Below are positions 8,031-17,700 of a DNA stretch of 64,000 nucleotides, piece by piece. Each line of letters starts with the position of its first letter. Position 1 is the first letter of the stretch. Under the pieces are notes generated by a model. It was given only the letters and a program-made list of their open reading frames with translations, was not told the DNA's origin and did not search any database. The stretch covers positions 89,962 through 153,961 of the forward strand of contig JBGCEH010000045.1 of the NCBI GenBank assembly GCA_045106195.1. The letters are read 5' to 3'. Source of the DNA: Granulosicoccus sp045106195 (GTDB lineage Bacteria; Pseudomonadota; Gammaproteobacteria; Granulosicoccales; Granulosicoccaceae). The translations under genes and the position numbers were made by a program.

Positions 8031-9064
8031 ACCTGCCCGACTCCATAAGCTGGCTATACCCATTGGCGTTTCTGGCGCTACCGCTACCGCTGCTCGTCTA
8101 CTTCTTCGCCCCCCCTGGCAACAAGCCCCAAACTCCGGCCTTGCGTATTCCCGACGTTGCACCTTATCGCCATTACTCTACCAATGCTGTGAAGGGATCG
8201 CTTGTGCGCTGGTTACGTATTCTCGTTCTTGTTCTGGCGTGGCTGGCGATTGTCACTGCAGCCGCCCGGCCACAAACCTTTGCAGAACCTATTGGTGTTC
8301 CTGTTACCGGCCGGGATTTGCTTATGTGTATTGACATCTCAGGCAGCATGCGCGAAACCGATCTGTATGCAGGTAACACACGTGCGACTCGTATGGCCGT
8401 GGTCAAGCAGGTAGCGCAGGATTTTGTTGCCCGTCGCACCGGTGACCGAATTGGTCTGATCATGTTCGGCTCACAGGCTTACGTGCAAACTCCATTGACG
8501 TACGATCACGAGACCGTCCAGCATTTCCTGGCCGAAGCCACGGTAGGACTCGCAGGTCGATCAACTGCTATTGGTGATGCCATAGGGCTGGGTGTGAAAC
8601 GTCTGCGCGACCGTCCTGATGCCTCGCGCGTGCTTATTCTGCTGACTGACGGTGCCAATTCTGCCGGTGTGGTTGATCCGCTTGAAGCTGCCGAAATGGC
8701 AGCACGCAGTGGTATCCGGATTCATGCTATCGGGGTGGGATCTGATCGACGCGGAGGTGGTTTTAGTGCTCAGTTCGGATCGCAGCGTAGTGAGCTCGAT
8801 GAATCAACATTGCAGGCCATTAGTGATGCGACAGGCGGTCAGTATTTCCGTGCTCGCAATCAGCAGGAGCTTGCCAACATCTACAAGGAAATAGATCGGC
8901 TCGAGCCGACCGAACAGGATGAACAGGAATTTCGGCCTCTGGATGAACTGTTTGCCTGGCCGCTTGGGACGGCTCTTGTGTTGAGCCTGCTGTGGGCAGC
9001 GCTGTGCCATGGCATTCCCAGAGCGGTGGGCCTGTACTCGCGTGATCGTGTGGGGGCGGCATGA
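8027..9064 (+). CDS. batA: BatA-like von Willebrand A domain membrane protein (GTG start)
   Basis: A 345-residue inner-membrane protein. There are two N-terminal helices (about 9-28 and 62-80), a VWA domain (about 95-290) with an intact MIDAS (Asp103, Ser105, Ser107 in DISGSM) and LLTDGANSAG further on, and a C-terminal helix near 310-330. In Bacteroides and other bacteria, Bat proteins support aerotolerance or envelope stress resistance. The start is GTG, overlapping the DUF4381 stop as GTGA. The stop overlaps the next gene. Confidence 0.9.
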   Translation: MNLPDSISWLYPLAFLALPLPLLVYFFAPPGNKPQTPALRIPDVAPYRHYSTNAVKGSLVRWLRILVLVLAWLAIVTAAARPQTFAEPIGVPVTGRDLLMCIDISGSMRETDLYAGNTRATRMAVVKQVAQDFVARRTGDRIGLIMFGSQAYVQTPLTYDHETVQHFLAEATVGLAGRSTAIGDAIGLGVKRLRDRPDASRVLILLTDGANSAGVVDPLEAAEMAARSGIRIHAIGVGSDRRGGGFSAQFGSQRSELDESTLQAISDATGGQYFRARNQQELANIYKEIDRLEPTEQDEQEFRPLDELFAWPLGTALVLSLLWAALCHGIPRAVGLYSRDRVGAA

Positions 9065-10056
9065 TGGAATCTGGTCTGCAGTGGTTGAGACCCTATTGGT
9101 TGATGGGTTTTGTGCCACTCCTCTTCCTCCTTGTGTACTGGCTACGTCGTGGAGCTGGCAAGAGTGCATGGGAACGAGTGGTTGACCCGCAATTGCAACC
9201 GTACGTTATCGACGGTATCTCATCGCAAACCGACCGGTCTGCATACTATCTTTTTGCTGGCTGGGCTTTGGCATTGCTGTTGCTGGCGGGTCCTGTCTGG
9301 GAGCAGCGTGAAGTACCCGTATTTCAGGCACAACAAGCAGAGCTTGTCCTGTTTGACTTGTCCCGATCAATGCTATCGGACGACATTGCGCCCGACCGAT
9401 TGACCCGGGCGCGATTCAAATTAAGCGACTTGTTGTCACAAAGCGAAGGACGCCAGACAGGTTTGATCGGTTTTGCAGAACGTCCGTACGTCATTAGTCC
9501 ATTAACTGAGGACACCGGCACGATTGAAGCCTTTGTTCCATCGTTGAGTCCCGATATCATGCCGGTGCAAGGCAGTCGACTGGATTTGGCGATTGACCGC
9601 GCTGTGGAATTGTTGGAACAGGCAGGAGTCTCACAGGGGCACATTCTCTACATTGGTGATCAAGTGATCGGTGAACGGGATCTTGATGCAGCTTCGCGCG
9701 CGCGGGCACTTGGTCATCGCCTATCAGTGCTGGCTGTCGGCACCTCCGCCGGTAAGCCGCTGCGAGATGAGCAGGGGCAATTTATACAGAGTGCCAACGG
9801 AGGCATCGTTGTTCCCCAGGTCAATATGGCATTAATGAATAACCTGGCAGTGTCCGGGGCCGGCCGTGCAGTCAGGTTGACAACCGACCAGGCAGACCTT
9901 GTTCAGCTTGCCAGCGTGCGCGAAGCTATTTCGGTGGAGGCAGGTGATCCGTTGGAAGCGTCGCGCAAGACCTACTGGATAGAGTATTCACCTTGGTTAG
10001 TGTGGCCGTTGATGTTCGGTGCCTTGTGGTTGTTTCGACGCGGTGTGGTGGCGTGA
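9061..10056 (+). CDS. batB: BatB-like von Willebrand A domain membrane protein
   Basis: A 331-residue paralogue of the preceding gene. It has N-terminal helices (about 13-28 and 62-78), a VWA domain with DLSRS (Asp99, Ser101, Ser103) as the MIDAS DxSxS, then GFAERPYVISPLTED, and a final helix (WLVWPLMFGALWLF). Adjacent VWA paralogues in this order are the BatA/BatB arrangement. It overlaps batA by 4 bases and is followed 22 bases later by the TPR gene. Confidence 0.9.
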   Translation: MMESGLQWLRPYWLMGFVPLLFLLVYWLRRGAGKSAWERVVDPQLQPYVIDGISSQTDRSAYYLFAGWALALLLLAGPVWEQREVPVFQAQQAELVLFDLSRSMLSDDIAPDRLTRARFKLSDLLSQSEGRQTGLIGFAERPYVISPLTEDTGTIEAFVPSLSPDIMPVQGSRLDLAIDRAVELLEQAGVSQGHILYIGDQVIGERDLDAASRARALGHRLSVLAVGTSAGKPLRDEQGQFIQSANGGIVVPQVNMALMNNLAVSGAGRAVRLTTDQADLVQLASVREAISVEAGDPLEASRKTYWIEYSPWLVWPLMFGALWLFRRGVVA

Positions 10057-10078
10057 GAATCATTCAGGGGCAACGACC

Positions 10079-10984
10079 ATGAAGTACATGTCTATCATGT
10101 GTGTATCGGTGGGGTTGATGACAATGGCAGTAGTGGTACCTGGACACGCTGATTGGGCTGACTGGTGGCGCACACCTGAGCAGCAGGCCAACGCGGCATT
10201 TGAATCAGGAGATGTCGAGCAACTTAAAAAAATTGCTCCCGATGCACTATGGCAAGGCGTTGCTGAACATGAGTCTGGTGACTTCGATTCCGCCGGTAAA
10301 ACGTTTGGCGATGCTGCACAACGGCAACAACTTCAGGGGAAAACGGGTGCTGCCAATCAGGCCCTTTACAATCAGGGCGTCAGTGAGGTAAGGGCTGGCC
10401 AGTACGAGCAGGCAGTACAAACCTTTGATCGGGTTCTTGAGCAGGATCCGGACTTCGATGATGCCCGGCACAATCGGGAAATAGCCCAACAGTTGATCCA
10501 GCAACAGGAGCAGGAACAACAGCAACAATCTGATGAGGGTGAAGGTGAAGGCGACTCTTCATCTCAGGATGGAGAACAACAGCCATCAGACGAATCGGGT
10601 GAGCCATCATCAGATTCACAAAATGACGAGCAGGGCGAGCCCGGTGAGCAGTCTGAGGCTGAGCAGGGCGATGCCGGCGACGAGTCGGGTGACGATGGCG
10701 GAGACCAGGAATCACAATCACAAACACAGCAGGATCAGGAAGAACAAGCTGCGCGAGAGGCTCTTGAGGCTGAGGCGCAGGCAGGCGGTCAGAATGATGA
10801 TGAGACAGAAGCACAGGACAACAGTGTCGCAGAGCAGGAACAACCGATGAGTGAAAGTGACCAGGCCACTGAGCAATGGTTACGTCGTATACCGGATGAC
10901 CCTGCAGGCCTTTTACGTCGCAAGTTACAACAGAGTCACCGCAGCGACTATCCGCAGGTCATCGATAGTCGTGAACCCTGGTAG
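10079..10984 (+). CDS. batC: BatC-like TPR protein with long acidic Q/E/S-rich tail
   Basis: A 301-residue protein from the ATG at 10079, which has AGGGGC upstream; an earlier in-frame start would lie inside batB. It has a signal peptide (SVGLMTMAVVVPGHA), then TPR-like helices (WQGVAEHESGDFDSAGKTF; YNQGVSEVRAGQYEQAVQTF) to about residue 140. A low-complexity region of Gln, Glu, Asp, Ser and Gly follows to about 260, and then a short conserved end (ATEQWLRRIPDDPAGLLRRKL). This conserved end is typical of TPR proteins in Bat operons. The acidic tail is probably disordered and periplasmic. Confidence 0.87.
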   Translation: MKYMSIMCVSVGLMTMAVVVPGHADWADWWRTPEQQANAAFESGDVEQLKKIAPDALWQGVAEHESGDFDSAGKTFGDAAQRQQLQGKTGAANQALYNQGVSEVRAGQYEQAVQTFDRVLEQDPDFDDARHNREIAQQLIQQQEQEQQQQSDEGEGEGDSSSQDGEQQPSDESGEPSSDSQNDEQGEPGEQSEAEQGDAGDESGDDGGDQESQSQTQQDQEEQAAREALEAEAQAGGQNDDETEAQDNSVAEQEQPMSESDQATEQWLRRIPDDPAGLLRRKLQQSHRSDYPQVIDSREPW

Positions 10985-10986
10985 GA

Positions 10987-12924
10987 ATGAGAATGTACGT
11001 TATCGTTGAACATAGAAAATTTGCAGCCTGTTGCTGGCTTGTTGTCTTCCTGGTTTGTGTGTCGATAAGTTTGCTCGCCATTCAATCAAACGCATTGGCA
11101 CAGGATGTCGGAGTCAGGGCAGAACTGAGCTCATCAACCATCACGCGTGACGAGTCGGTAGTGTTAACCATCACGGCTACCGGTATTGATGCCGACCTGG
11201 ATGCCTCATCGCTAGGTCGGGATTTTGATGTCGTCGGTAGGTCCAGTTCGCGACAGATCGGTACGGTTATCGGGGCAAACAATCAGGTCGTCACCACTAG
11301 TGTGGTGACCTGGGCGCTTGAGCTGCTGCCAAAGGGGGAGGGTGTTTTTACGGTCCCTGCGGTTAAGGTGGGAGATTTTGAAACCCAATTATTGTCACTC
11401 ACCGTCAACGCCGTCCCGCAAGGTGCAAAGCGCGATATTTTTCTAGAGGCCAGTGTCGACTCCAATTCTCCATGGGTCCAGTCACAGGTAGTCATGACAC
11501 TGCGGGTGTTTCAGGCTATAGAGATTGTCGATGGTGGGCTTGATATCCCTGAGGCCGATGATCTTGTAGTGGAACGAATCGGCGAGGACACCCGTAGCAA
11601 AGAAGTGCGTGATGGACGTGAGTATAGTGTTACAACGCGTCGCTTTGCGTTGTTCCCACAGAAAAGCGGCACCATCAATATCGACCCGATAACCTTGAGC
11701 GTCACTGTGCCAGCCGATCCGGACCGTGTTCGGGGTTTCTTTTCTCCGACGCGTAAACTGACGCGTGCCAGTGAAGCCATAACGCTTGATGTGCAAGCCC
11801 GTCCCCCTTCGGGTCCGGTTTGGTGGTTGCCTGCCAGAAAGGTTAGTCTGCAGGCGCAGTGGCAAGGCGACTCACGGGCTGCGCAGGTTGACCAGCCGCT
11901 GACCCGGACCATTGTCATGCGTGCTGACGGTGTTCTAGAGTCTCAGCTACCGCAAATCAGTATCCCTGCTATTGACGGCCTCAGCCTCTACGCTGAAGAT
12001 CCACAGCTAGCGATGGGCATTGTGGACTCAGGGCTGGTCTCCGAGCAGAAAATAAACTGGGCGCTAATACCACAACGCAGTGGAAAGCTGACGCTGCCTC
12101 CCATTAGAGTCGAATGGTTTAATACGCTCACCGGAAAGGTCGAAACGGCAGAACTCCCAGCCGAGACCATTGAGGTCATGGCGGCTGCAAATACAGGACC
12201 CGGCAACGTAGTTAATGCGCCCGTGAATGACAATGTCGATACATCAGCTGTTACAGATGCAGGCTTGACGCCACAAATTGACTCTCAGGCACTAAGCCCA
12301 TCGTCACCGTCGAACGATGGCTTGCTGGCTACAAGTCCCTTATCAGTGGATGATCGAATCATTGCGCTGGAAAATTCGTTGCAACGGTGGCAATTGTTGG
12401 CATTTATCCTTTTCACCCTCTGGGTTATCAGTGTGGGTGCCTGGTGGATTTTACGCAAGCGAGCAGCAATGGCATCGGTGGGTCAATTGAAGGTGGGTAC
12501 CAAGGGCTCCAATCGAGCTATTGCGGCCAGAATCGATGATTTCTATCAACAACTAGCGCCGATGAATCAGATTGAAAAGAGCTGTAGCGGTGGTGATATT
12601 CTGGATATAAAACGTGCGTTGCTGGATTGGTCAGCGCGTCAGTGGCCTGACGATACACCAACGACACTGGACGCGCTGCAGGCGAAACTGCCTGACGGTA
12701 CTGCACGCGAGAAGCTGAAAAGAGTACAGTTAGGGCTTTACAGTAAGCAGGGTTGCTCGACCATAATGCCCGACCTTGCCGATGAATTTACAACGCTTGC
12801 GGGGGATCTGAAAACGGCCTTGCAGCGACGAGAATCAGATTTGGCCGAGGGTCACAGTGCGGATCCGGCAGCGAGCGATGATGGCATGTCGACGAAACGG
12901 GGCAGCCGTTTGCCACAGTTGTGA
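10987..12924 (+). CDS. batD: BatD-like protein
   Basis: A 645-residue BatD family protein. It has a signal peptide, then a long periplasmic beta-rich region starting VRAELSSSTITRDESVVLTITATG, which is the BatD oxygen-tolerance domain pattern. One membrane helix follows at about 468-490 (LLAFILFTLWVISVGAWWIL), then a cytoplasmic C-terminal domain. It starts 2 bases after the batC stop and closes the Bat operon. Family knowledge links it to aerotolerance and envelope integrity; the biochemical activity is unknown. Confidence 0.87.
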   Translation: MRMYVIVEHRKFAACCWLVVFLVCVSISLLAIQSNALAQDVGVRAELSSSTITRDESVVLTITATGIDADLDASSLGRDFDVVGRSSSRQIGTVIGANNQVVTTSVVTWALELLPKGEGVFTVPAVKVGDFETQLLSLTVNAVPQGAKRDIFLEASVDSNSPWVQSQVVMTLRVFQAIEIVDGGLDIPEADDLVVERIGEDTRSKEVRDGREYSVTTRRFALFPQKSGTINIDPITLSVTVPADPDRVRGFFSPTRKLTRASEAITLDVQARPPSGPVWWLPARKVSLQAQWQGDSRAAQVDQPLTRTIVMRADGVLESQLPQISIPAIDGLSLYAEDPQLAMGIVDSGLVSEQKINWALIPQRSGKLTLPPIRVEWFNTLTGKVETAELPAETIEVMAAANTGPGNVVNAPVNDNVDTSAVTDAGLTPQIDSQALSPSSPSNDGLLATSPLSVDDRIIALENSLQRWQLLAFILFTLWVISVGAWWILRKRAAMASVGQLKVGTKGSNRAIAARIDDFYQQLAPMNQIEKSCSGGDILDIKRALLDWSARQWPDDTPTTLDALQAKLPDGTAREKLKRVQLGLYSKQGCSTIMPDLADEFTTLAGDLKTALQRRESDLAEGHSADPAASDDGMSTKRGSRLPQL

Positions 12925-12979
12925 TCGATACAGAAGTTCAGACGAATTACCTTCATACACTAGACATTGAGAGTCTGTC

Positions 12980-14968
12980 ATGAGCGATACGCGCTTGCAG
13001 TACACGCAACAGGATCATGATCACTGGAAGGTTAAGCATGATGCACAGAATATCCTGTGGCTTTCTTGCGATCGAAAAGATGAAAGCAGTAATTCATTGT
13101 CAAAAGCTGTAATTGAGGAACTCAGCACTATTCTGGATCATGTTGAAAAGCTGGATCTTGCGGGTTTGGTGGTTCAATCAGCCAAGCCCGACAGCTTTAT
13201 TCTTGGCGCCGACATTCGTGAGTTCGATCAGTACACCGAAGCCGAACAGGTCAGTCAGCTGATCCGGCAGGGGCACGACGTTTTCTCACGCCTTGAAAAT
13301 CTAAAGTGCCACACGGTTGCTGCGTTACATGGCTTTGCACTGGGTGGTGGGCTTGAATTGGCATTGTGCTGCAACTACATCTGCGCCCTCAACGTTCCGG
13401 AGACACGCGTGGGTTTTCCTGAAGTGAAGCTGGGAATTTTTCCCGGACTGGGTGGTACCACGCGGCTTACTGAAAGGGTTGGAGGCATGGCTGGCATGCA
13501 ATTGATGCTGACAGGGCGAATGCTCCGTGCGCCGGCGGCGCGTTCCATGGGCGTCATCGATGAATTGGTTGATGAATTTTCATCGTTGCACTGGGCTGCA
13601 CGAAGGGCCGTATTATCAAAGCGTAAGCCTCGCAAGTTGTCCCTATCAGCGTCGTTGACCAATCGACAGCCTGCACGTGCAGCACTTGCAAAAGTGCTGC
13701 GTAGTAAGACAGCGGCAAAAGCCAATCCCAAGCACTACCCGGCACCGTTTGCGATGATCGACTTGTGGGCTGAACACCGCGACAATCGTCGTCGTATGTT
13801 TGAAGGCGAAGCCAGGCACGTTGGTGAGTTGATGGTTGGTGATACGGCGCGAAACCTGCGCCGCATTTTCTTTCTTACCGAACGAATGAAAGGGCTAGGT
13901 AAGGCTGATGAATTCACTGTCAGGCGAGTTCATGTCGTGGGTGCCGGTGTCATGGGTGGTGACATTGCTGCCTGGTGTGTTGTGCAAGGATTCGAGGTGA
14001 CTTTGCAGGACAGGGAACTCGGATATATCGAGCCCGCGCTTAAACGGGCAAAATCCTTGTTTAAGCGACGACTGAAGAAAAAGCCTGCTATAGCGGCTGC
14101 CGTTGCCAGACTGGTTGCTGATGTCGACGGCCGGGGTATTGCCCGCGCCGATGTCATAATTGAAGCAATCTACGAGGATGCAGATGCCAAGCGTGCGCTG
14201 TACGCCACTATAGAACCCCAGATGGCAGAGCATGCAGTTCTGGCAACAAATACATCAGCTTTGCCACTGGAAGAACTTGCGCGCGATCTTCAGAATCCAT
14301 CACGCCTTATTGGCCTGCATTTTTTCAATCCGGTAGCCAAAATGCCACTGGTTGAAGTGGTGCATGCCGAACAGACCGACCCGGTCTGGGTGACACGTGG
14401 CTGTGCATTCAGTTCGCAGATAAACCGTTTCCCCTTGCCGACAAAAAGTCATCCGGGATTTTTGGTCAATCGCGTTCTCGCACCTTATCTGATGGAGGCG
14501 TTTTCAATGCTGCTCGAAGGCATTGACAAAGACACGATTGATTGCGCTGCGGTGCGCTTTGGCATGCCAATGGGCCCCATCGAGCTTGCCGACGTCGTCG
14601 GTCTGGATGTTTGCATGAAAGTCGCTGAGACGCTGGCCACCGGAGATGTCGATGCACACCGCAGCCTGCTACAGAAAAAACTGGACGAGGGATTGCTTGG
14701 CAAGAAATCAGGTAGCGGTTTCTACACCTGGGCAAAAGGCAAACCCGATAAAAAAAGCGTGGATGTTGATAACCCCTATGGCAACGATCTTGCGCAACGT
14801 CTGCTTACACCTTTTCTCGATGAATGTAAAAAGGCATCCGCTGATGGCATTGTGGCGGATGATGATCTGCTTGATGCGGGGATAATCTTCGGTACGGGCT
14901 TTGCCCCTTTTCTCGGTGGTCCCATGCAGTACCTGAAACAATCTGCTTCGGCACAGGAATCAGTCTGA
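12980..14968 (+). CDS. fadJ: Fatty-acid oxidation alpha subunit: enoyl-CoA hydratase / 3-hydroxyacyl-CoA dehydrogenase
   Basis: A 662-residue bifunctional beta-oxidation enzyme. The N-terminal crotonase domain has the oxyanion region ILGADIREF and both catalytic Glu motifs (FALGGGLELALCC and GFPEVKLGIFPG). The dehydrogenase half begins with the Rossmann motif VHVVGAGVMGGDIA near residue 315 and includes GLHFFNPVAKMPLVEVV with the catalytic His. It is somewhat shorter than FadB or FadJ (about 715-730). The stop overlaps the thiolase start by one base, so the two subunits are co-translated. FadJ rather than FadB is suggested by the FadI-like partner and gene order. Confidence 0.9.
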   Translation: MSDTRLQYTQQDHDHWKVKHDAQNILWLSCDRKDESSNSLSKAVIEELSTILDHVEKLDLAGLVVQSAKPDSFILGADIREFDQYTEAEQVSQLIRQGHDVFSRLENLKCHTVAALHGFALGGGLELALCCNYICALNVPETRVGFPEVKLGIFPGLGGTTRLTERVGGMAGMQLMLTGRMLRAPAARSMGVIDELVDEFSSLHWAARRAVLSKRKPRKLSLSASLTNRQPARAALAKVLRSKTAAKANPKHYPAPFAMIDLWAEHRDNRRRMFEGEARHVGELMVGDTARNLRRIFFLTERMKGLGKADEFTVRRVHVVGAGVMGGDIAAWCVVQGFEVTLQDRELGYIEPALKRAKSLFKRRLKKKPAIAAAVARLVADVDGRGIARADVIIEAIYEDADAKRALYATIEPQMAEHAVLATNTSALPLEELARDLQNPSRLIGLHFFNPVAKMPLVEVVHAEQTDPVWVTRGCAFSSQINRFPLPTKSHPGFLVNRVLAPYLMEAFSMLLEGIDKDTIDCAAVRFGMPMGPIELADVVGLDVCMKVAETLATGDVDAHRSLLQKKLDEGLLGKKSGSGFYTWAKGKPDKKSVDVDNPYGNDLAQRLLTPFLDECKKASADGIVADDDLLDAGIIFGTGFAPFLGGPMQYLKQSASAQESV

Positions 14969-16245
14969 TGGCCAATACTGTAAAACCGGTTGTTATCATT
15001 GGCGGTTTACGCATCCCGTTCTGCCGCTCCAATAGCGCCTACGCGAGTCTGTCGAACAAGAAGATGCTGAGTGTAGTACTCAATGGCATCGTGGATAAGT
15101 ATGCTTTGGCCGGTGAATTCATTGGTGAAGTCAACGCCGGCGCAGTCATAACTCACTCGCGTGACTGGAACCTTGCACGGGAGGTCGTGCTGAGCACAAA
15201 GCTGTCTCCGTCTACACCTGCCACCACGATGCAACAGGCTTGTGGAACTTCGCTGCAGGCCGTGATGATGGCGGCTGCCAAAATTGCATCAGGACAGATC
15301 GATTCTGCTATTGCTGCGGGTTCGGATACTGTTAGTGATGTGCCGATTGTGTTCAGCAACAAGTTCTCGAAGCGTCTTGTGTCGCTGGGCAAGGCCCGAG
15401 ATATCAAATCAAAACTTGCGCTGTTCAAAGGCTTTGGACCCAAAGAGCTTGCGCCAGTCCCCCCGTCTGTTAACGAACCCAGAACGCTCATGAGCATGGG
15501 CCAACATTGCGAACTTATGGCTAAAACCTGGGGTATTTCCAGAAGCGATCAGGATGCACTGACGTTGCGCTCACATCAAAATGCTGCGGCAGCCTATGAA
15601 GCAGGATTTTACGAGGACCTGCTGATTCCCTGCGAAGGTGTTTTCCGTGACAACAACATGCGAAGCGACTCATCCATGGAATCGTTGGGGAAGCTTCGAA
15701 CCGTTTACGACAAGAGCGACGCTGGCACCTTGACCGCCGGAAACAGTACGCCGTTGACAGATGGGGCATCCGGTGTATTGCTCTGCACTGAGGAATGGGC
15801 TAAAGAGCGTGGCCTGCCGATACAAGCCTACCTGACGCATTCAGCGACAGCTGCAGTGGATTTCGTAGGTGGCGCCGGGCTACTGATGGCACCCACGGTC
15901 GCCGTGAGCGACATGCTCAAACGTGCATCGATGACGCTACAGGATTTTGACATCTATGAGATTCATGAAGCCTTCGCTGCTCAGGTGTTGTGTACGCTGA
16001 AAGCCTGGGAGGATGACGAGTATTGTCGTACCGAACTTGGCCGCGACAGCGCCATGGGTGCGATAGATCAAGACAAGATGAATCTGGTGGGTTCAAGCCT
16101 TGCTGTTGGACATCCCTTTGCGGCTACCGGTGCACGCATCGTTGGAACACTGGCCAAACAGTTGGCAGATAACGGTGGAGGAAAGGGGCTGATATCCATC
16201 TGTACCGCGGGAGGCATGGGTGTGAGTGCAGTGCTTGAAGCGTAG
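14968..16245 (+). CDS. fadI: Acetyl-CoA acyltransferase (beta-oxidation thiolase)
   Basis: A 425-residue thiolase completing beta-oxidation by cleaving 3-ketoacyl-CoA. The nucleophilic Cys92 lies in QQACGTSLQA. The catalytic His motifs EIHEAFAAQ and GHPFAATGAR and the second Cys motif ICTAGGMG are all present. Length and sequence resemble FadI (about 436) more than FadA (about 390). It shares one base with the upstream alpha-subunit gene. All catalytic residues are intact. Confidence 0.9.
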   Translation: MANTVKPVVIIGGLRIPFCRSNSAYASLSNKKMLSVVLNGIVDKYALAGEFIGEVNAGAVITHSRDWNLAREVVLSTKLSPSTPATTMQQACGTSLQAVMMAAAKIASGQIDSAIAAGSDTVSDVPIVFSNKFSKRLVSLGKARDIKSKLALFKGFGPKELAPVPPSVNEPRTLMSMGQHCELMAKTWGISRSDQDALTLRSHQNAAAAYEAGFYEDLLIPCEGVFRDNNMRSDSSMESLGKLRTVYDKSDAGTLTAGNSTPLTDGASGVLLCTEEWAKERGLPIQAYLTHSATAAVDFVGGAGLLMAPTVAVSDMLKRASMTLQDFDIYEIHEAFAAQVLCTLKAWEDDEYCRTELGRDSAMGAIDQDKMNLVGSSLAVGHPFAATGARIVGTLAKQLADNGGGKGLISICTAGGMGVSAVLEA

Positions 16246-16300
16246 TGTATTATTGAGCAGGTACTGGTAATTCAGGTTGGGCAACCTTGGTGGGAAAGTC

Positions 16301-17062
16301 ATGGTGACGTCGATAACGACGCGTAAGGCGGGTTCCAGAGCTGCTCGTCATTACGCGCTTCTAGTAACCATAGCGCTCTTGGCGGAAGTTTTGTCCCCGG
16401 CTATAGCACAGGCTCAGGTGATGCAGGAAACCCTCTATGATGTGTACCGCATAGCCAGCGAAGCCTCTGTGGAAGTCGATAATGATCGCATGATTGTTAC
16501 GCTTGTTGTGGAGGAGGAAGACAAGGACGCCGCTGTCCTTGCAAACAGGGTCAATGAGGCGACAAGCTGGGCCGTTGACACCTTGCGCCCTTATGACGCG
16601 ATTGCGGTAAGAAATCGCGACTACCAAACCTACCCACGCTACGAGAATTCGACCACAAGACGCCTCATTGGTTGGCGCGCACAGCAGATCATCGAACTCG
16701 AAACCGACGATTTTGCCGTTGCTGGTAAGGCCATTCAGAAATTACAGGAAAAGCTGAAAGTTCAGAACATCCGCTTAACAGTAAAGCCTGCTACCCGCAA
16801 GAAAGCCTCTGACATCCTCATAGAAAATGCGCTGAACTCTTTCAAAGAACGTGCGCTGCTGGTGCAGAACAACATGAACAGCACCGGCTTCAAAGTACTC
16901 GATGTCGATGTGCGAACGCAACAGAATACACCGTCGTATGGTGGTGCACGAATGATGAGCGTTGATCAGGAATTCAGCCGTGCTGTCGAAACAGCGCCCA
17001 CGATCGTGGGCGGAACCACGACCGTATACGTACAAGTTGAGGGTCGGATACAGCTTGATTAG
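16301..17062 (+). CDS. SIMPL (DUF541) domain periplasmic protein
   Basis: A protein of about 253 residues with a signal peptide (HYALLVTIALLAEVLSPAIAQAQ) and a SIMPL/DUF541 domain: ASVEVDNDRMIVTLVVEEEDKDAAVLANRVNEAT, then RLIGWRAQQIIELETDDF. The ATG at 16301, preceded by GGTGGGAAAG, is chosen over an in-frame ATG at 16277. SIMPL proteins are periplasmic or envelope proteins with poorly defined roles; some are linked to oxidative stress. It lies between thiolase and deaminase genes on the same strand, but no functional link is evident. Confidence 0.8.
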   Translation: MVTSITTRKAGSRAARHYALLVTIALLAEVLSPAIAQAQVMQETLYDVYRIASEASVEVDNDRMIVTLVVEEEDKDAAVLANRVNEATSWAVDTLRPYDAIAVRNRDYQTYPRYENSTTRRLIGWRAQQIIELETDDFAVAGKAIQKLQEKLKVQNIRLTVKPATRKKASDILIENALNSFKERALLVQNNMNSTGFKVLDVDVRTQQNTPSYGGARMMSVDQEFSRAVETAPTIVGGTTTVYVQVEGRIQLD

Positions 17063-17137
17063 ACGCGCCTCCATTCCCAGAGGCAAATTCTTGCTGTCTT
17101 CGCCTTCTTCACGGAAAACAATTCGGAATACTATCTC

Positions 17138-17593
17138 ATGACAGATCACGCAGTTTTCATGAAGGCGGCAATTGCCGAGGCGCGTAAGGGGCTTGATGCG
17201 GGGGGAATTCCTATCGGTTCGGTTCTGGTGGTGGACGGTGAAATAATTGGCCGTGGCCACAACCAGCGCGTACAGAAAGGTAGCACCATACGGCACGCCG
17301 AAATGGATTGTCTGGAGGAAACCGGCCGCTTGCCAGCGAGCACCTACCAGAAAGCCACCCTATATTCCACATTGTCGCCCTGCGATATGTGCAGCGGTGC
17401 GGTGCTCCTGTATGGAATCAAGCATGTCGTAGTTGGCGAAAACCAAACGTTCCAGGGTCCTGAAGAGTACGTGCGCAGCCGCGGGGTTCAGGTCGAGGTG
17501 CTGGATGACGAAGAATGTGTGTCATTGATGCGAGCGTTTATCGTGGCCAAACCCGAGTTATGGAATGAAGATATTGGTGAACAAGCGTGCTGA
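17138..17593 (+). CDS. Cytosine deaminase, yeast Fcy1-like small zinc type
   Basis: A 151-residue zinc-dependent deaminase. Zinc ligands are His53 in HAE (Glu55 is the proton shuttle) and Cys82/Cys85 in PCDMC. The sequence resembles yeast cytosine deaminase over most of its length: GGIPIGSVLV, GRGHNQRVQKGS, LYSTLSPCDMCSGA, GIKHVVVGEN and the C-terminal W-x-EDIGE. It therefore probably converts cytosine to uracil for pyrimidine salvage. TadA-type tRNA deaminase is less likely because the C-terminal motif is Fcy1-like. It is upstream of etfB on the same strand, with a gap of about 107 bases. Confidence 0.82.
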   Translation: MTDHAVFMKAAIAEARKGLDAGGIPIGSVLVVDGEIIGRGHNQRVQKGSTIRHAEMDCLEETGRLPASTYQKATLYSTLSPCDMCSGAVLLYGIKHVVVGENQTFQGPEEYVRSRGVQVEVLDDEECVSLMRAFIVAKPELWNEDIGEQAC

Positions 17594-17700
17594 ACGTATC
17601 GCGTGACGCCAGAAAAATTGCGCAGATATAGCGTTGTACGCCCTTGAACGGGTAGAATCCGCCGAATTACACAGAACATATCGAAGGAAATTGCCAAGGC

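Noticed and set aside
10019..10078. Earlier start for the BatC-like protein
   Set aside because: It would lie inside batB. The ATG at 10079 has a Shine-Dalgarno and begins a proper signal peptide.
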